Positions 44,273 to 53,901 of a stretch of DNA of 64,000 bases are shown piece by piece. The stretch is from Beijerinckiaceae bacterium (GTDB taxonomy: Bacteria > Pseudomonadota > Alphaproteobacteria > Rhizobiales > Beijerinckiaceae). Where the stretch lies: positions 84,350 through 148,349 of the forward strand of contig JAPZSB010000008.1 of assembly GCA_027531565.1 (NCBI GenBank), given 5' to 3'. A model generated the notes under the pieces. It ran no database searches. It saw only the letters and a program-made list of their open reading frames with translations, and was not told the origin of the DNA. Numbering within the stretch: the first letter of the stretch is position 1; every line of letters begins with the position of its first letter. Made by a program: the position numbers and the translations under genes.

Positions 44273-46273
44273 ATGCCGGAAACTCCTCTCCTGGACCAGA
44301 TCGCCACGCCCGCCGATCTCCGCGCGCTTCCGGCCTCTGACCTGAAGCAGGTTGCCGATGAGTTGCGGGCCGAGACGATCGATGCGGTCTCGACCACCGG
44401 CGGTCATCTCGGGGCCAGCCTCGGCGTGATCGAGCTGACCGTCGCCCTGCACCATGTCTTCGAGACCCCGAAAGACACGCTGATCTGGGATGTCGGCCAC
44501 CAGGCCTATCCGCACAAGATCCTGACCGGCCGGCGTGACCGGATCCGCACGTTGCGGCAGGGCGGAGGGCTCTCCGGCTTCACCAAGCGCAGCGAGAGCG
44601 AATATGACGCTTTCGGGGCCGCCCATACCTCGACCTCGATTTCCGCCGCGCTCGGCTATGCCGTCGCGCGGGATCTCCAGCAGAAGGACGGCCATGTCGT
44701 CGCCGTGATCGGCGATGGCGCGATGTCGGCCGGCATGGCCTACGAGGCGATGAACAATGCCGGCGCGCTCGGCTCGCGGCTGGTCATCATCCTCAATGAC
44801 AACGACATGTCGATTGCGCCGCCGGTCGGCGCCATGTCGACCTATCTCGCCCATCTCCTCTCGGGCAGGACCTACCTGACCATGCGCGAGATCGGCCGCA
44901 AGCTGACGCGCAAGTTCGGCGACCGGATGGACCGCACCATCACCCGCGCGATCGAGCATGCCCGCTCCTATCTCACGGGTGGCACGCTGTTTGACCAGCT
45001 GGGCCTCTATTATGTCGGCCCGGTTGACGGGCATGATCTCGACCATCTCGTCCCGATCCTCCGGAACATCCGCGATGCCGATCAGGGCCCGATCCTGCTC
45101 CATGTCATCACGAAGAAGGGCAAGGGCTATGCCCCGGCCGAGGCGAGCGCCGACAAGTATCACGGCGTCGTCAAGTTCGATGTCGCGACCGGCACGCAGG
45201 AAAAGCCCAAGGCTGCCGCGCCCTCCTATACCAAGGTGTTCGGCCAGAGCCTGGTGAAGGAAGCCGAGAAGGATGACCGCGTCATCGCCATCACGGCGGC
45301 CATGCCCTCGGGCACCGGCACGGACCTGTTCGAGAAGCGGTTCCCGCAGCGCTTCTTCGATGTCGGCATCGCCGAGCAGCATGCCGTCACCTTCGCCGCC
45401 GGCCTTGCCTGTGACGGGATGAAGCCGTTCTGCGCGATCTACTCGACCTTCCTGCAGCGCGCCTATGACCAGATCATGCATGATGTGGCGCTGCAGAACC
45501 TGCCGGTCCGTTTCGCGCTGGACCGGGCGGGCCTTGTCGGCGCCGATGGGCCCACCCATGCCGGCGCCTTCGACATCGCCTACATGGCCTGCCTGCCGAA
45601 CATGGTGCTGATGGCGCCGGGCGACGAGGCGGAGCTGGTCCATATGGTTGCGACGGCTGCGGCCCATGATGCCGGGCCGATCGCCTTCCGCTATCCCCGG
45701 GCCGACGGCACCGGCGTGGCCCTGCCGGAAGCGGGGGTTCCGCTGCCGATCGGCAAGGGGCGCGTCCTGCGCGAGGGCAGCCGCCTTGCCATTTTCTCCT
45801 ACGGCACGCGCCTGCACGAATGCCGGATCGCCGCCGAACGCCTCGACGAACTCGGCATCTCCACCACGCTCGCGGATGCGCGTTTCGCCAAGCCTTTCGA
45901 CCGGGCGCTGGTTGAACAGCTCGCGGGCCACCACGAGGCCCTGATCCTCGTCGAGGATGGCTCGACCGGCGGCTTCGGCGCGCTCGTCATGGAATATCTC
46001 GTCCATAACGGCTGGCTGGAGCACGGCCTGAAGCTGCGCTCGATGCATCTTCCGGACCGCTTCCAGGATCATGACACGCAGGCGCGGCTCTATGCCGAGG
46101 CCGGTCTCGACTGCGATGCCATCGTCCGGCTGGCCATGAGCATCGTGCAGCCGTCCAGCAAGCTGCGGGTGATCCGCGGCACCGGCCCGAAACTGATTTC
46201 GCTGGCCGATCCCTCCGCCCGCAAGGTGTTGCGCCAGCCGGAATTCCAGGTCGAGGGGGCGGCAGGGTCATGA
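44273..46273 (+). CDS. dxs: 1-deoxy-D-xylulose-5-phosphate synthase
   Basis: Dxs condenses pyruvate and glyceraldehyde 3-phosphate in the first step of the MEP isoprenoid pathway, supplying precursors for carotenoids, quinones and the bacteriochlorophyll tail. The 666 residues carry [34 protein letters not shown], the thiamine-diphosphate motif [18 protein letters not shown] near residue 147, and [20 protein letters not shown] 44273 is preferred over GTG 44258 because GGAGG lies 8 nt upstream. A PpsR operator pair directly precedes it. ispH overlaps its end by 4 nt. Confidence 0.96.
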   Translation: MPETPLLDQIATPADLRALPASDLKQVADELRAETIDAVSTTGGHLGASLGVIELTVALHHVFETPKDTLIWDVGHQAYPHKILTGRRDRIRTLRQGGGLSGFTKRSESEYDAFGAAHTSTSISAALGYAVARDLQQKDGHVVAVIGDGAMSAGMAYEAMNNAGALGSRLVIILNDNDMSIAPPVGAMSTYLAHLLSGRTYLTMREIGRKLTRKFGDRMDRTITRAIEHARSYLTGGTLFDQLGLYYVGPVDGHDLDHLVPILRNIRDADQGPILLHVITKKGKGYAPAEASADKYHGVVKFDVATGTQEKPKAAAPSYTKVFGQSLVKEAEKDDRVIAITAAMPSGTGTDLFEKRFPQRFFDVGIAEQHAVTFAAGLACDGMKPFCAIYSTFLQRAYDQIMHDVALQNLPVRFALDRAGLVGADGPTHAGAFDIAYMACLPNMVLMAPGDEAELVHMVATAAAHDAGPIAFRYPRADGTGVALPEAGVPLPIGKGRVLREGSRLAIFSYGTRLHECRIAAERLDELGISTTLADARFAKPFDRALVEQLAGHHEALILVEDGSTGGFGALVMEYLVHNGWLEHGLKLRSMHLPDRFQDHDTQARLYAEAGLDCDAIVRLAMSIVQPSSKLRVIRGTGPKLISLADPSARKVLRQPEFQVEGAAGS

Positions 46274-47253
46274 ACCGCCAGACCGCGCAACGCCGCTTCG
46301 AACCCGATCTCGCGCCGCTGGAAGTGCTGCTGGCCAGGCCGCGCGGTTTCTGCGCCGGCGTGATCCGCGCCGTCGAGATTGTCGAGCGCGCGCTGGAGAT
46401 CCATGGCGCGCCGGTCTATGTGCGGCACGAGATCGTCCATAACACCCATGTCGTCGAGCAGCTGCGGACCCGCGGCGCCATCTTTGTTTCCGAGGTCGAC
46501 GAGATCCCCGAAGGCGCCATCACCGTGTTCAGCGCGCATGGCGTCTCGCGCAAGGTCGAGACCATGGCGGCGGATCGCAGCCTCGACGTGATCGACGCAA
46601 CCTGCCCGCTCGTGGTCAAGGTCCATGTCCAGGGCCGCCGCCATGCCGAGCAGGGCTATGACGTGGTGCTGATCGGCCATGCCGGCCATGCCGAGGTCGA
46701 AGGCACGCGCGGCCAGATCGATGGCCGCCTGCATCTCATCGCCCGGCCGGAAGAGGTGGCGGAACTCGAGATCACCGATCCGTCCCGCGTCGCCTATATC
46801 ACCCAGACGACCCTCGGCGTGCAGGATACGCGCGATGTGATCGCGGCGCTCAAGGCACGCTTCCCGGAGATTGTCGGGCCGGATACGCGCAACATCTGCT
46901 ACGCGACGCAGAACCGCCAGGCCGCCGTCCAGGAAATGGCCGGCCGTGCCGAGATGATCCTCGTGATCGGCTCGCGCCAGAGTTCCAATTCCAGCCGTCT
47001 CCGGGAGATCGGCGCGCAGCTCGGCGTGCCGGCCTATCTCGTCGAGGGGCCCGCTTCCATTGATCTTGCCTGGCTGGAGGGCGTTACCACGCTCGGCCTC
47101 TCTGCCGGTGCCTCCGCCCCGGAAGAGTTGATCCAGGCCACCATCGACTGGCTTCGTCACTTCCGGGATGTGTCCATCACCGAACTGGAAGGTGTCGAGG
47201 AAGATGTCGTGTTCCGCTTGCCCGCCCGGCTTGCCAGCACCGCACGAACCTGA
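46270..47253 (+). CDS. ispH: 4-hydroxy-3-methylbut-2-enyl diphosphate reductase
   Basis: IspH (LytB) is the last MEP-pathway enzyme, producing isopentenyl and dimethylallyl diphosphate. The 327 residues contain the three cluster cysteines in context: [14 protein letters not shown] near residue 27, [11 protein letters not shown] near residue 117, and the [10 protein letters not shown] segment near residue 212. [15 protein letters not shown] holds substrate-binding histidines. It is coupled to dxs by an ATGA overlap. This places the first and last enzymes of the pathway under one PpsR-controlled promoter. Confidence 0.95.
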   Translation: MNRQTAQRRFEPDLAPLEVLLARPRGFCAGVIRAVEIVERALEIHGAPVYVRHEIVHNTHVVEQLRTRGAIFVSEVDEIPEGAITVFSAHGVSRKVETMAADRSLDVIDATCPLVVKVHVQGRRHAEQGYDVVLIGHAGHAEVEGTRGQIDGRLHLIARPEEVAELEITDPSRVAYITQTTLGVQDTRDVIAALKARFPEIVGPDTRNICYATQNRQAAVQEMAGRAEMILVIGSRQSSNSSRLREIGAQLGVPAYLVEGPASIDLAWLEGVTTLGLSAGASAPEELIQATIDWLRHFRDVSITELEGVEEDVVFRLPARLASTART

Positions 47254-47263
47254 GGAGAGCGCC

Positions 47264-48439
47264 ATGTCGGCAGAAGCCTATGGCGCCCAGCGCCCGCTGC
47301 AGGATCGGGAAGAGCCCCGGCACGAAACGCTCGGCGGGCATCTGCTCCCCGTGGATCGGGCCAACCGGATGCTTCGCGTCACACCGGCTCCGGCGCCGCG
47401 CCAGCGCGTGCCCTTTCCCTTCTCCGCCATCGTGGCGCAGGAGGAGATGAAGAACGCGCTCATCCTCTCCGCCATCGACGCGACAATCGGCGGCGTGCTG
47501 ATCTTCGGCGATCGCGGCACCGGAAAATCCACCGCGATCCGGGCCCTCGCCGCCCTGCTGCCGCGCATGCGGGCCATCGTCGGCTGCCCCTATGGCTGCG
47601 AACCCGGCCGCCCTGCCGCGTCCTGCGAGCATTGCCAGCGGCTTTCGCTCGACAAGGGCCGGCGCGGCCAGGCCGAATCCCATCTCGTTCCCGTGCCGGT
47701 GGTCGATCTGCCGCTCGGCGCCACGGAGGACCGCGTCGTCGGCGCGCTCGATCTCGAACGGGCCCTGGCCCGCGGCGAGAAGGCCTTCCAGCCCGGCCTG
47801 CTCGCCAAGGCCCATCGCGGCTTCCTCTATATCGACGAGGTCAACCTCCTCGAGGACCATCTTGTCGACGTGCTGCTCGATGTCGCCGCCTCGGGCGAGA
47901 ACGTCGTCGAACGCGAGGGGCTGAGCATCCGCCATCCCGCGCGCTTCGTGCTGGTCGGCTCCGGCAACCCGGAGGAGGGCGAATTGCGCCCGCAATTGCT
48001 GGATCGCTTCGGCCTGTCGGTCGATGTCGAGACGCCCTCCGATCTGGAGACGCGGATCGAGGTCGTGCGCCGGCGTGACGCCTTCGACCGCGATCCCGAG
48101 GCGTTCGCCGATGCGTGGCGCGGCCGCGATGCCGGCATCCGCCGCCGCATCTCCGCCGCCCGCAAGAAGGTCGGCAGCATGACCACCAGCGAGGGCGCCC
48201 TGCGCCGGGCCACGGAACTGTGCATGGCGCTCGGCACCGATGGCCTGCGCGGCGAACTGACATTGATCCGCGCCGCCCGCGCGCTTGCCGCCTATCAGGG
48301 CGCGGATTCGGTCGAGGAGGAGCATGTGCGCGTCGTCGCGCCGATGGCGCTCCGCCACCGCCTGCGTCGCTCGCCCCTCGATGATTCCCGCGCGACCACG
48401 CGGGTCGAGCGCGCGATCGGCGAGGTCTTCGGCTCATGA
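47264..48439 (+). CDS. bchI: Magnesium chelatase ATPase subunit BchI
   Basis: BchI is the AAA+ ATPase that with BchD drives Mg insertion by BchH. The 391 residues include a polar N-terminal extension of about 45 residues, then VPFPFSAIVAQEEMKNALIL. Walker A is GDRGTGKSTAIRAL near residues 82-95, Walker B is GFLYIDEVNLLEDHL, and LVGSGNPEEGELRPQLLDRFG holds sensor residues. ATG 47264 is preceded by GAGGAGAG. The bchD start overlaps its end by 4 nt. Confidence 0.96.
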   Translation: MSAEAYGAQRPLQDREEPRHETLGGHLLPVDRANRMLRVTPAPAPRQRVPFPFSAIVAQEEMKNALILSAIDATIGGVLIFGDRGTGKSTAIRALAALLPRMRAIVGCPYGCEPGRPAASCEHCQRLSLDKGRRGQAESHLVPVPVVDLPLGATEDRVVGALDLERALARGEKAFQPGLLAKAHRGFLYIDEVNLLEDHLVDVLLDVAASGENVVEREGLSIRHPARFVLVGSGNPEEGELRPQLLDRFGLSVDVETPSDLETRIEVVRRRDAFDRDPEAFADAWRGRDAGIRRRISAARKKVGSMTTSEGALRRATELCMALGTDGLRGELTLIRAARALAAYQGADSVEEEHVRVVAPMALRHRLRRSPLDDSRATTRVERAIGEVFGS

Positions 48440-50190
48440 CCCCCGATCCGGCCGGGGCGGATCTGGCCGGGTTGGCGCTGGCCGTTCTCGCTGTCGCGCC
48501 GGAAGCGGCGAGCGGCATCTGGCTGCGGGCCCAGGCCGGCCCGGATCGGGACCGCTGGCTCGCGGCCCTGCGGGCCTATGCCCTGCCGGGCGTGCCGTTC
48601 CGCCGCATGCCCGCCGGCATCGCCGAATCCCGGCTGATCGGTGGGCTCGATCTGGCGGCGACCCTTGCCTCCGGCCTTCCGGTGACCGAGCGCGGCCTGC
48701 TGGCCGAGGCCGATGGCGGCTATCTCGTCATCAGCATGGCCGAGCGGCTCGATCCCTGGCTGGCGAGCCTTGTCGCGGCCACGGCGGAAACCGGCGAATT
48801 GCATGTCGAGCGCGATGGCGTGACGCAGACCCTGCCGGCCCATTTCGCCATGGTGGCGCTCGATGAAGGCATCGACGATGAGGCTCCGTCCGCCATCCTG
48901 ACGGAACGGCTCGGCCTCGTGCTCGATCTGGCCCATGCGCCCTTCGGCGAGATTCCCTTCACCCCCGGAGCCGTGGCTGCCGCGCGCGAACGCCTGCCGG
49001 CCGTGACCACCTCGGCCCGCATCATCGGGGAACTCTGTGCGGCGGCGGCCGGCTTCGGCCTGGCCTCCCTGCGTCCCTCGCTGCAGGCCGTTGGCGTGGC
49101 CCGTGCGCTGGCGGCGCTGCATGGCCGGATCGATGTGGCGGACGAGGATGCCATCCTCGCCGCGGCTCTGGTTCTGGCGCCGCGCGCCGTGCAATGGCCG
49201 AGCCGGCAGGAGCAGCAGGAGGAGACGCCGCCGCCCCCGCCGCCGGATGCCGAGACGCCCCCGCCGGAAACCCCGCCGCAGGACCAGTCCGGCGATCCGC
49301 CCGATGATGTGATGAGCCAGTCGGCTCTGGCCGCGCTGCCGGCCGGCCTGCTGGCCGATCTCAAGGCGCGCGCCGCGGCGGGCCGCCAGCGCTCCGCCGG
49401 CAAGGCCGGCGCGCGGGAGAAGAATGCCCGGCGCGGCCGTGCGGTCGGTGTCAAGCCCGGCGATCCCCGCACCGGCGCGCGGCTCGGCCTGATTGATACG
49501 CTCCGCGCTGCCGCGCCGTGGCAGAAGCTCCGACGTGGCGCATCCTTCGGGGATGGCACCATTGCCGTCCGCCGTGAGGATTTCCGCATCGTCCGCCGCC
49601 GCGCCCGGCGCCGCACCACCACGCTTTTCATTGTCGACGCCTCCGGTTCCTCCGCCCTCCAGCGCCTCGGCGAAGCCAAGGGCGCGGTGCAGCTGCTGCT
49701 GGCCGAATGCTATGTCCGCCGCGACGAGGTGGCGCTGATCACCTTCCGGGGGCGCGTGGCCGAGATGGTCCTGCCGCCGACCCGCGCCCTTGCCCGCGCT
49801 GCCCGCGCCCTTGCCGGCCTGGCCGGTGGCGGGGGAACGCCGCTCGCCACCGCCATCGATACGGCACGGCAGGTGGCGGAAGGCATCATGCGTTCCGGCC
49901 GGACGCCGGTTCTCGTCTTCATGACCGATGCCCGGGCCAATATCGGCCGTGACGGCCAGCCCGGCCGCGAGCGCGCCATGGCCGATGCCCGGCAGGCCGC
50001 GCGGGAACTCGCCGCGCTTGGCCAGACCGTGATCCTCATCGATACGGCCAACAAGCCCGGCGAGGCGGCAGCCGTGCTTGCGGATGCCATGGAGGCCCGC
50101 TACCTGCCCTTGCCCTATGCCGCGCCGGAAATGGTGGTGCATGCCGTCAGCCAGGAAAGGCCGGCGCCGCGCGCCGCGCACCGGGCATGA
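48436..50190 (+). CDS. bchD: Magnesium chelatase subunit BchD
   Basis: BchD is the non-catalytic AAA+/integrin-I subunit that links BchI to BchH. The 584 residues have a degenerate AAA domain lacking a clear Walker A, then a Pro/Glu-rich linker (about residues 255-295). A C-terminal von Willebrand A domain follows, with the metal-site motif IVDASGSSALQRL near residue 402 and MTDARANIGRDG later. The arrangement bchI-bchD-bchO is conserved in purple bacteria. Confidence 0.95.
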   Translation: MTPDPAGADLAGLALAVLAVAPEAASGIWLRAQAGPDRDRWLAALRAYALPGVPFRRMPAGIAESRLIGGLDLAATLASGLPVTERGLLAEADGGYLVISMAERLDPWLASLVAATAETGELHVERDGVTQTLPAHFAMVALDEGIDDEAPSAILTERLGLVLDLAHAPFGEIPFTPGAVAAARERLPAVTTSARIIGELCAAAAGFGLASLRPSLQAVGVARALAALHGRIDVADEDAILAAALVLAPRAVQWPSRQEQQEETPPPPPPDAETPPPETPPQDQSGDPPDDVMSQSALAALPAGLLADLKARAAAGRQRSAGKAGAREKNARRGRAVGVKPGDPRTGARLGLIDTLRAAAPWQKLRRGASFGDGTIAVRREDFRIVRRRARRRTTTLFIVDASGSSALQRLGEAKGAVQLLLAECYVRRDEVALITFRGRVAEMVLPPTRALARAARALAGLAGGGGTPLATAIDTARQVAEGIMRSGRTPVLVFMTDARANIGRDGQPGRERAMADARQAARELAALGQTVILIDTANKPGEAAAVLADAMEARYLPLPYAAPEMVVHAVSQERPAPRAAHRA

Positions 50191-51077
50191 CCGGCCGGCT
50201 CGACTGGCAGCAGGACGGCATGGATTGGCCGCATCGTGAGGCAAGCCGCTTCGTCGAGGCCGGCGGCCTGACCTGGCATGTGCAGGTTTTCGGCAAGGGC
50301 CCGACCCTGCTGCTCCTGCACGGGACCGGCGCCTCCACCCATTCCTGGCGGGACGTCATCCCGCTTCTGGCGCCGCATTTTCATCTGATCGTGCCGGATC
50401 TGCCCGGCCATGCCTTTACCGACCCGCTGCCCGAAACCGAGACCGGACTGCCGGGCATGGCAAAGGCGGTCGCCGCCTTGGTCACGGCCCTTGATGCAGA
50501 GATCGATCTCGTGATCGGCCATTCCGCCGGTGCCGCCATCGCGATCCGCATGGCGCTCGACGGTTCGATCACACCGCGGGCGATCGTCGGGATCAATGCC
50601 GCCCTGGTGCCGTTTGGCGGCGCGGCCGAGCGGATTTTCCCGCCATTGGCCCGGTTGCTGACACTGAATCCCTTCGTGCCGCGGTTCTTCACCTGGCAGG
50701 CGACCGATCTCGCCGCGATTTCCCGGCTGATGGAATCCACCGGGTCCCGCCTGACGCCCGAAGGCCTCGCGCTCTACCAGCGCCTGTTCCGCTCGCGGGA
50801 TCATGTCCGGGCGACGCTGGCGATGATGGCGTACTGGGACCTCGCCTCCCTGCGCAAGGCGATGCCGGGTCTTGCCGTGCCGCTGCACCTGATCGTCGCG
50901 CTGGGCGACAAGGCGGTCTCGCCCGAACAGGCGCGCGGCCTCAAGCAGGCGATGCCGGCCATCCGGCTCCATTTCCTGCCCGGCCTCGGCCATCTCTGCC
51001 ACGAGGAACAGCCCGCCCGGGTTGTCGAACTCGTGGACCGCGTCGCCGCTGATCACGGCCTCGCGCAGGCGGCCTGA
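50187..51077 (+). CDS. bchO: Alpha/beta hydrolase BchO
   Basis: This 296-residue alpha/beta hydrolase has an oxyanion-hole region LLLLHGTGASTHSWRDV and the nucleophile elbow VIGHSAGAAIAIRM near residue 115. A late histidine lies in LPGLGHLCHEEQPA. BchO is always found with bchID, but its reaction in pigment synthesis is not established; a magnesium-chelatase accessory role has been suggested. The start overlaps the bchD stop. Confidence 0.9.
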   Translation: MTGRLDWQQDGMDWPHREASRFVEAGGLTWHVQVFGKGPTLLLLHGTGASTHSWRDVIPLLAPHFHLIVPDLPGHAFTDPLPETETGLPGMAKAVAALVTALDAEIDLVIGHSAGAAIAIRMALDGSITPRAIVGINAALVPFGGAAERIFPPLARLLTLNPFVPRFFTWQATDLAAISRLMESTGSRLTPEGLALYQRLFRSRDHVRATLAMMAYWDLASLRKAMPGLAVPLHLIVALGDKAVSPEQARGLKQAMPAIRLHFLPGLGHLCHEEQPARVVELVDRVAADHGLAQAA

Positions 51078-51092
51078 AGGGGAGAGCACGCG

Positions 51093-52625
51093 ATGTGGCA
51101 GCCGGAACCGCCCAAATCCGCCCTTGCCGCCGGTACGCGCGATGCCCGGCACCATGCCGTGATCGTCGGCGCGGGGCTCGGCGGCCTCGCGGCGGGCATC
51201 CGGCTCGGCGCACGCGGCTATCGCGTCACGCTGGTCGATGCGCTGTCCGAACCCGGCGGTCGCGCCGCGCCCTGGCGGCAGGACGGCTTCCTCTTCGATG
51301 CCGGCCCGACCATCATCACCGCGCCCTTCCTTCTGGAGGAACTCTGGGCGCTCTGCGGCCGCCGGATGGCGGATGACATCACCCTGAAGTCGATGGACCC
51401 GTTCTACCGGCTCGATTTCGCCGATGGCTCCTCACTCGAATGCAACGGCGACATGGCGGCGATGCAGGCGCGGATCCGCGCTTTCGCGCCGGCGGACGAG
51501 GCCGGCTATCTCCGCTTCATGGCGGCAAGCGAGGCGATCTACCGGGTCGGCTTCGAGGAACTCAGCGCGGTGCCGTTCACGAAGCTCACCGACATGCTGA
51601 AGGTGCTTCCGGACATGGTCCGGATGCGGGCCGACCGCTCGCTCTACCGGCTGGCGGCGAAGCATGTGAAGGACGAGCGCCTGCGCACCGCCCTCAGCTT
51701 CCACCCGCTCTTCATCGGCGGCAACCCGTTCGATGTGACCTCGGTCTACGGGCTGATCCTGCATCTCGAGAAGACCCATGGCGTCCATTACGTCATGGGC
51801 GGCACGGCCGCGCTCGTGCAGGGGCTGGTCAACCTGCTGCACCGGCAGGGCGCGACCTTCCGGATGAACTCCGCCGTCCAGGCGATCGAGGTCGATTCCG
51901 GCCGGGCCCGCGGCATCCGGCTCGCCGGCGGCGAGCGGATCGAGGCGGATATCGTCGTCTCGAATGCCTGTATCGGCCATACCTATGACACGCTGCTGGC
52001 CGGCGTGAAGCGGAAGCGCTGGACCCGCGCGAAGCTGGCGCGCACGCGCTTCTCGATGGGCGTTTTCGTCTGGTACTTCGGTACGGACCGCCGCTATGAG
52101 GATGTCCCGCACCATACGATCCAGCTCGGGCCGCGCTATCGCGGCCTGCTCGATGACATCTTCCACAACAAGGTGGTGGCGGAGGATTTCAGCCTCTATC
52201 TCCACCGGCCGAGCGCGACCGACCCCTCCGTCGCCCCGCCGGGCCATGATGCCTTCTACGCGCTGGTTCCCGTGCCCAACCTCGAGGGCGGGCAGGACTG
52301 GACCCGCCTTGCGGAGCCCTTCCGGGAGCGCATCGCCCGCCATCTCGAGGCCACCCTGCTGCCCGGCCTGTCCGATGCGGTGGTCTCCTCGCATGTGACC
52401 ACGCCGCTCGATTTCGAGACGCGCCTGCGCTCGAAGGCCGGCGCGGCCTTCGGGCCGGAGCCGCTGCTGTTCCAGAGCGCCTATTTCCGCCCGCACAATG
52501 TCAGCGAGGAGGTGCCGAACCTCTATCTCGTCGGCGCGGGCACGCATCCCGGTGCAGGTGTTCCCGGCGTCCTCTGTTCCGCCCGCATCCTCGACGAGGT
52601 GGTGCCCCATGCAGCCGATGCGTGA
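51093..52625 (+). CDS. crtI: Phytoene desaturase CrtI
   Basis: CrtI desaturates phytoene to neurosporene or lycopene; four steps would fit a spirilloxanthin-type product. The 510-residue FAD enzyme has the dinucleotide motif AVIVGAGLGGLAAGIRLGARG near residues 23-43, KTHGVHYVMGGTAALVQGL, and the family C-terminal signature YLVGAGTHPGAGVPGVLCSA. crtB begins within its last codons (17-nt overlap). Confidence 0.95.
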   Translation: MWQPEPPKSALAAGTRDARHHAVIVGAGLGGLAAGIRLGARGYRVTLVDALSEPGGRAAPWRQDGFLFDAGPTIITAPFLLEELWALCGRRMADDITLKSMDPFYRLDFADGSSLECNGDMAAMQARIRAFAPADEAGYLRFMAASEAIYRVGFEELSAVPFTKLTDMLKVLPDMVRMRADRSLYRLAAKHVKDERLRTALSFHPLFIGGNPFDVTSVYGLILHLEKTHGVHYVMGGTAALVQGLVNLLHRQGATFRMNSAVQAIEVDSGRARGIRLAGGERIEADIVVSNACIGHTYDTLLAGVKRKRWTRAKLARTRFSMGVFVWYFGTDRRYEDVPHHTIQLGPRYRGLLDDIFHNKVVAEDFSLYLHRPSATDPSVAPPGHDAFYALVPVPNLEGGQDWTRLAEPFRERIARHLEATLLPGLSDAVVSSHVTTPLDFETRLRSKAGAAFGPEPLLFQSAYFRPHNVSEEVPNLYLVGAGTHPGAGVPGVLCSARILDEVVPHAADA

Positions 52626-53709
52626 TCCGCTCCCCGACCTGCCGGCGCGGGATCTCGCGGCCTGCCGTGCCTTGCTGGCACAGGGCTCGAAATCCTTCGC
52701 GCTGGCCTCGCATCTGCTGCCCGGCCGCCTCCGCGCGGCGGCGACGGGGCTTTATGCCTTCTGCCGGATCGCCGATGACCTGATCGACATGACCGGCAAG
52801 GCCGAGGCCGGCGTCGAGTTGGTCCGGCTGCGGGTCGAGCAGATCTACCGCGGTGAGCCCTTTCCCCATCCGGCGGACCGGGCCTTCGCGGCGGTGGTCC
52901 GGGCCTGCGCCGTGCCGCGCCCGGCTGTCGATGCGCTGGTTGAGGGTTTCGCCTGGGATGCGCAGGAGCGCATCTACGAGACGCTGGACGACGTGATGGA
53001 TTACGCCGCGCGTGTTGCCGGTTCCGTCGGCGTGATGATGAGCGCGATCATGGGCCGCCCGCAGGATGCCGCTTTGGCCCGCGCCGCCGATCTCGGCATG
53101 GCGATGCAGCTGACCAATATCGTCCGCGATATCGGCGAGGACGCCCGCAACGGCCGCCTCTATCTGCCCCGGCTCTGGCTGCGGGAATCCGGGCTCGACC
53201 CGGAAGCCTGGCTGGCCGATCCGCAGGATCACCCGGCCATCCGCCTCGCGGCCCGTCGCCTGCTGGAGGAAGCCGAAAGGCTCTATCGCCGCGCCGAACT
53301 CGGCATTGCTCTCCTGCCACCGGATTGCCGGCCCGCGATCCGGGCGGCCCGGCTGATCTATGCCGAGATCGGCCGGGCCATTCTCCGCAATCCGGGCGCG
53401 GACATCCTGCACCGGACCGTGGTGCCGCGCGGCCGCAAATGGCGGCTCCTGCTTTCGGCGCTCGCCCGCCTGCCGGACGAGGGGCTCACCCATGCCCGCC
53501 AGGCGCTGCCACCGCCACACCAGGCCGTCCGCTTCATGATGTCCGGCCTGCCGGATCTCGCGATTGCGGCCATTCCGGTTTCCGGCGGGTTGGCCTGGTG
53601 GGATCTCTCCGGCCGGCTCCTCACGATCCTGCCGATCCTCGAGAAACTCGAACGCGCCGAGCGCAACCTCTCGCTCGGCGGCGATCCGTTGCGCCAGCCC
53701 CAGACGTAA
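52609..53709 (+). CDS. crtB: Phytoene synthase CrtB
   Basis: CrtB joins two geranylgeranyl diphosphates to phytoene. The 366-residue protein has SKSFALASHLLPGRLRAAAT, the first Asp-rich motif FCRIADDLIDM (about residues 51-61), and the second, MAMQLTNIVRDIGEDARNGRLYLP. ATG 52609 follows a GAGGTGG ribosome binding site; a second ATG lies nine bases on. A C-terminal extension past residue 290 is longer than the core enzyme but common in phototrophs. Confidence 0.94.
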   Translation: MQPMRDPLPDLPARDLAACRALLAQGSKSFALASHLLPGRLRAAATGLYAFCRIADDLIDMTGKAEAGVELVRLRVEQIYRGEPFPHPADRAFAAVVRACAVPRPAVDALVEGFAWDAQERIYETLDDVMDYAARVAGSVGVMMSAIMGRPQDAALARAADLGMAMQLTNIVRDIGEDARNGRLYLPRLWLRESGLDPEAWLADPQDHPAIRLAARRLLEEAERLYRRAELGIALLPPDCRPAIRAARLIYAEIGRAILRNPGADILHRTVVPRGRKWRLLLSALARLPDEGLTHARQALPPPHQAVRFMMSGLPDLAIAAIPVSGGLAWWDLSGRLLTILPILEKLERAERNLSLGGDPLRQPQT

Positions 53710-53727
53710 GCGCCCGGAGAGGTTCGG

Positions 53728-53889
53728 ATGGACGAGCGCTATTACGGCCTGATCGAATTGCTGCTGTTCGGCGCCCTGGCCATCGGCTTCGGCGTGCAGC
53801 AGCTCTGGTCGCTTCGAAAGGCAAAGGAAAAGGCCGCACGCGAAAAGGCTGCCCGCGAGGCGGCCGGCCGCGGGGATCCGCCGGCCTGA
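53728..53889 (+). CDS. 53-residue single-helix membrane protein downstream of crtB
   Basis: This short protein begins MDERYYGLIELLLFGALAIG. One membrane helix (about residues 8-26) is followed by a Lys/Glu/Ala-rich cytoplasmic helix (RKAKEKAAREKAAREAAGR). AGAGG precedes the ATG. It lies 18 nt after crtB and 12 nt before the convergent crtC stop. A similar tiny ORF next to crtB occurs in other alphaproteobacterial PGCs, from memory, but no function is known to me. Confidence 0.65.
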   Translation: MDERYYGLIELLLFGALAIGFGVQQLWSLRKAKEKAAREKAAREAAGRGDPPA

Positions 53890-53901
53890 CCTGCGCCGCC
53901 T

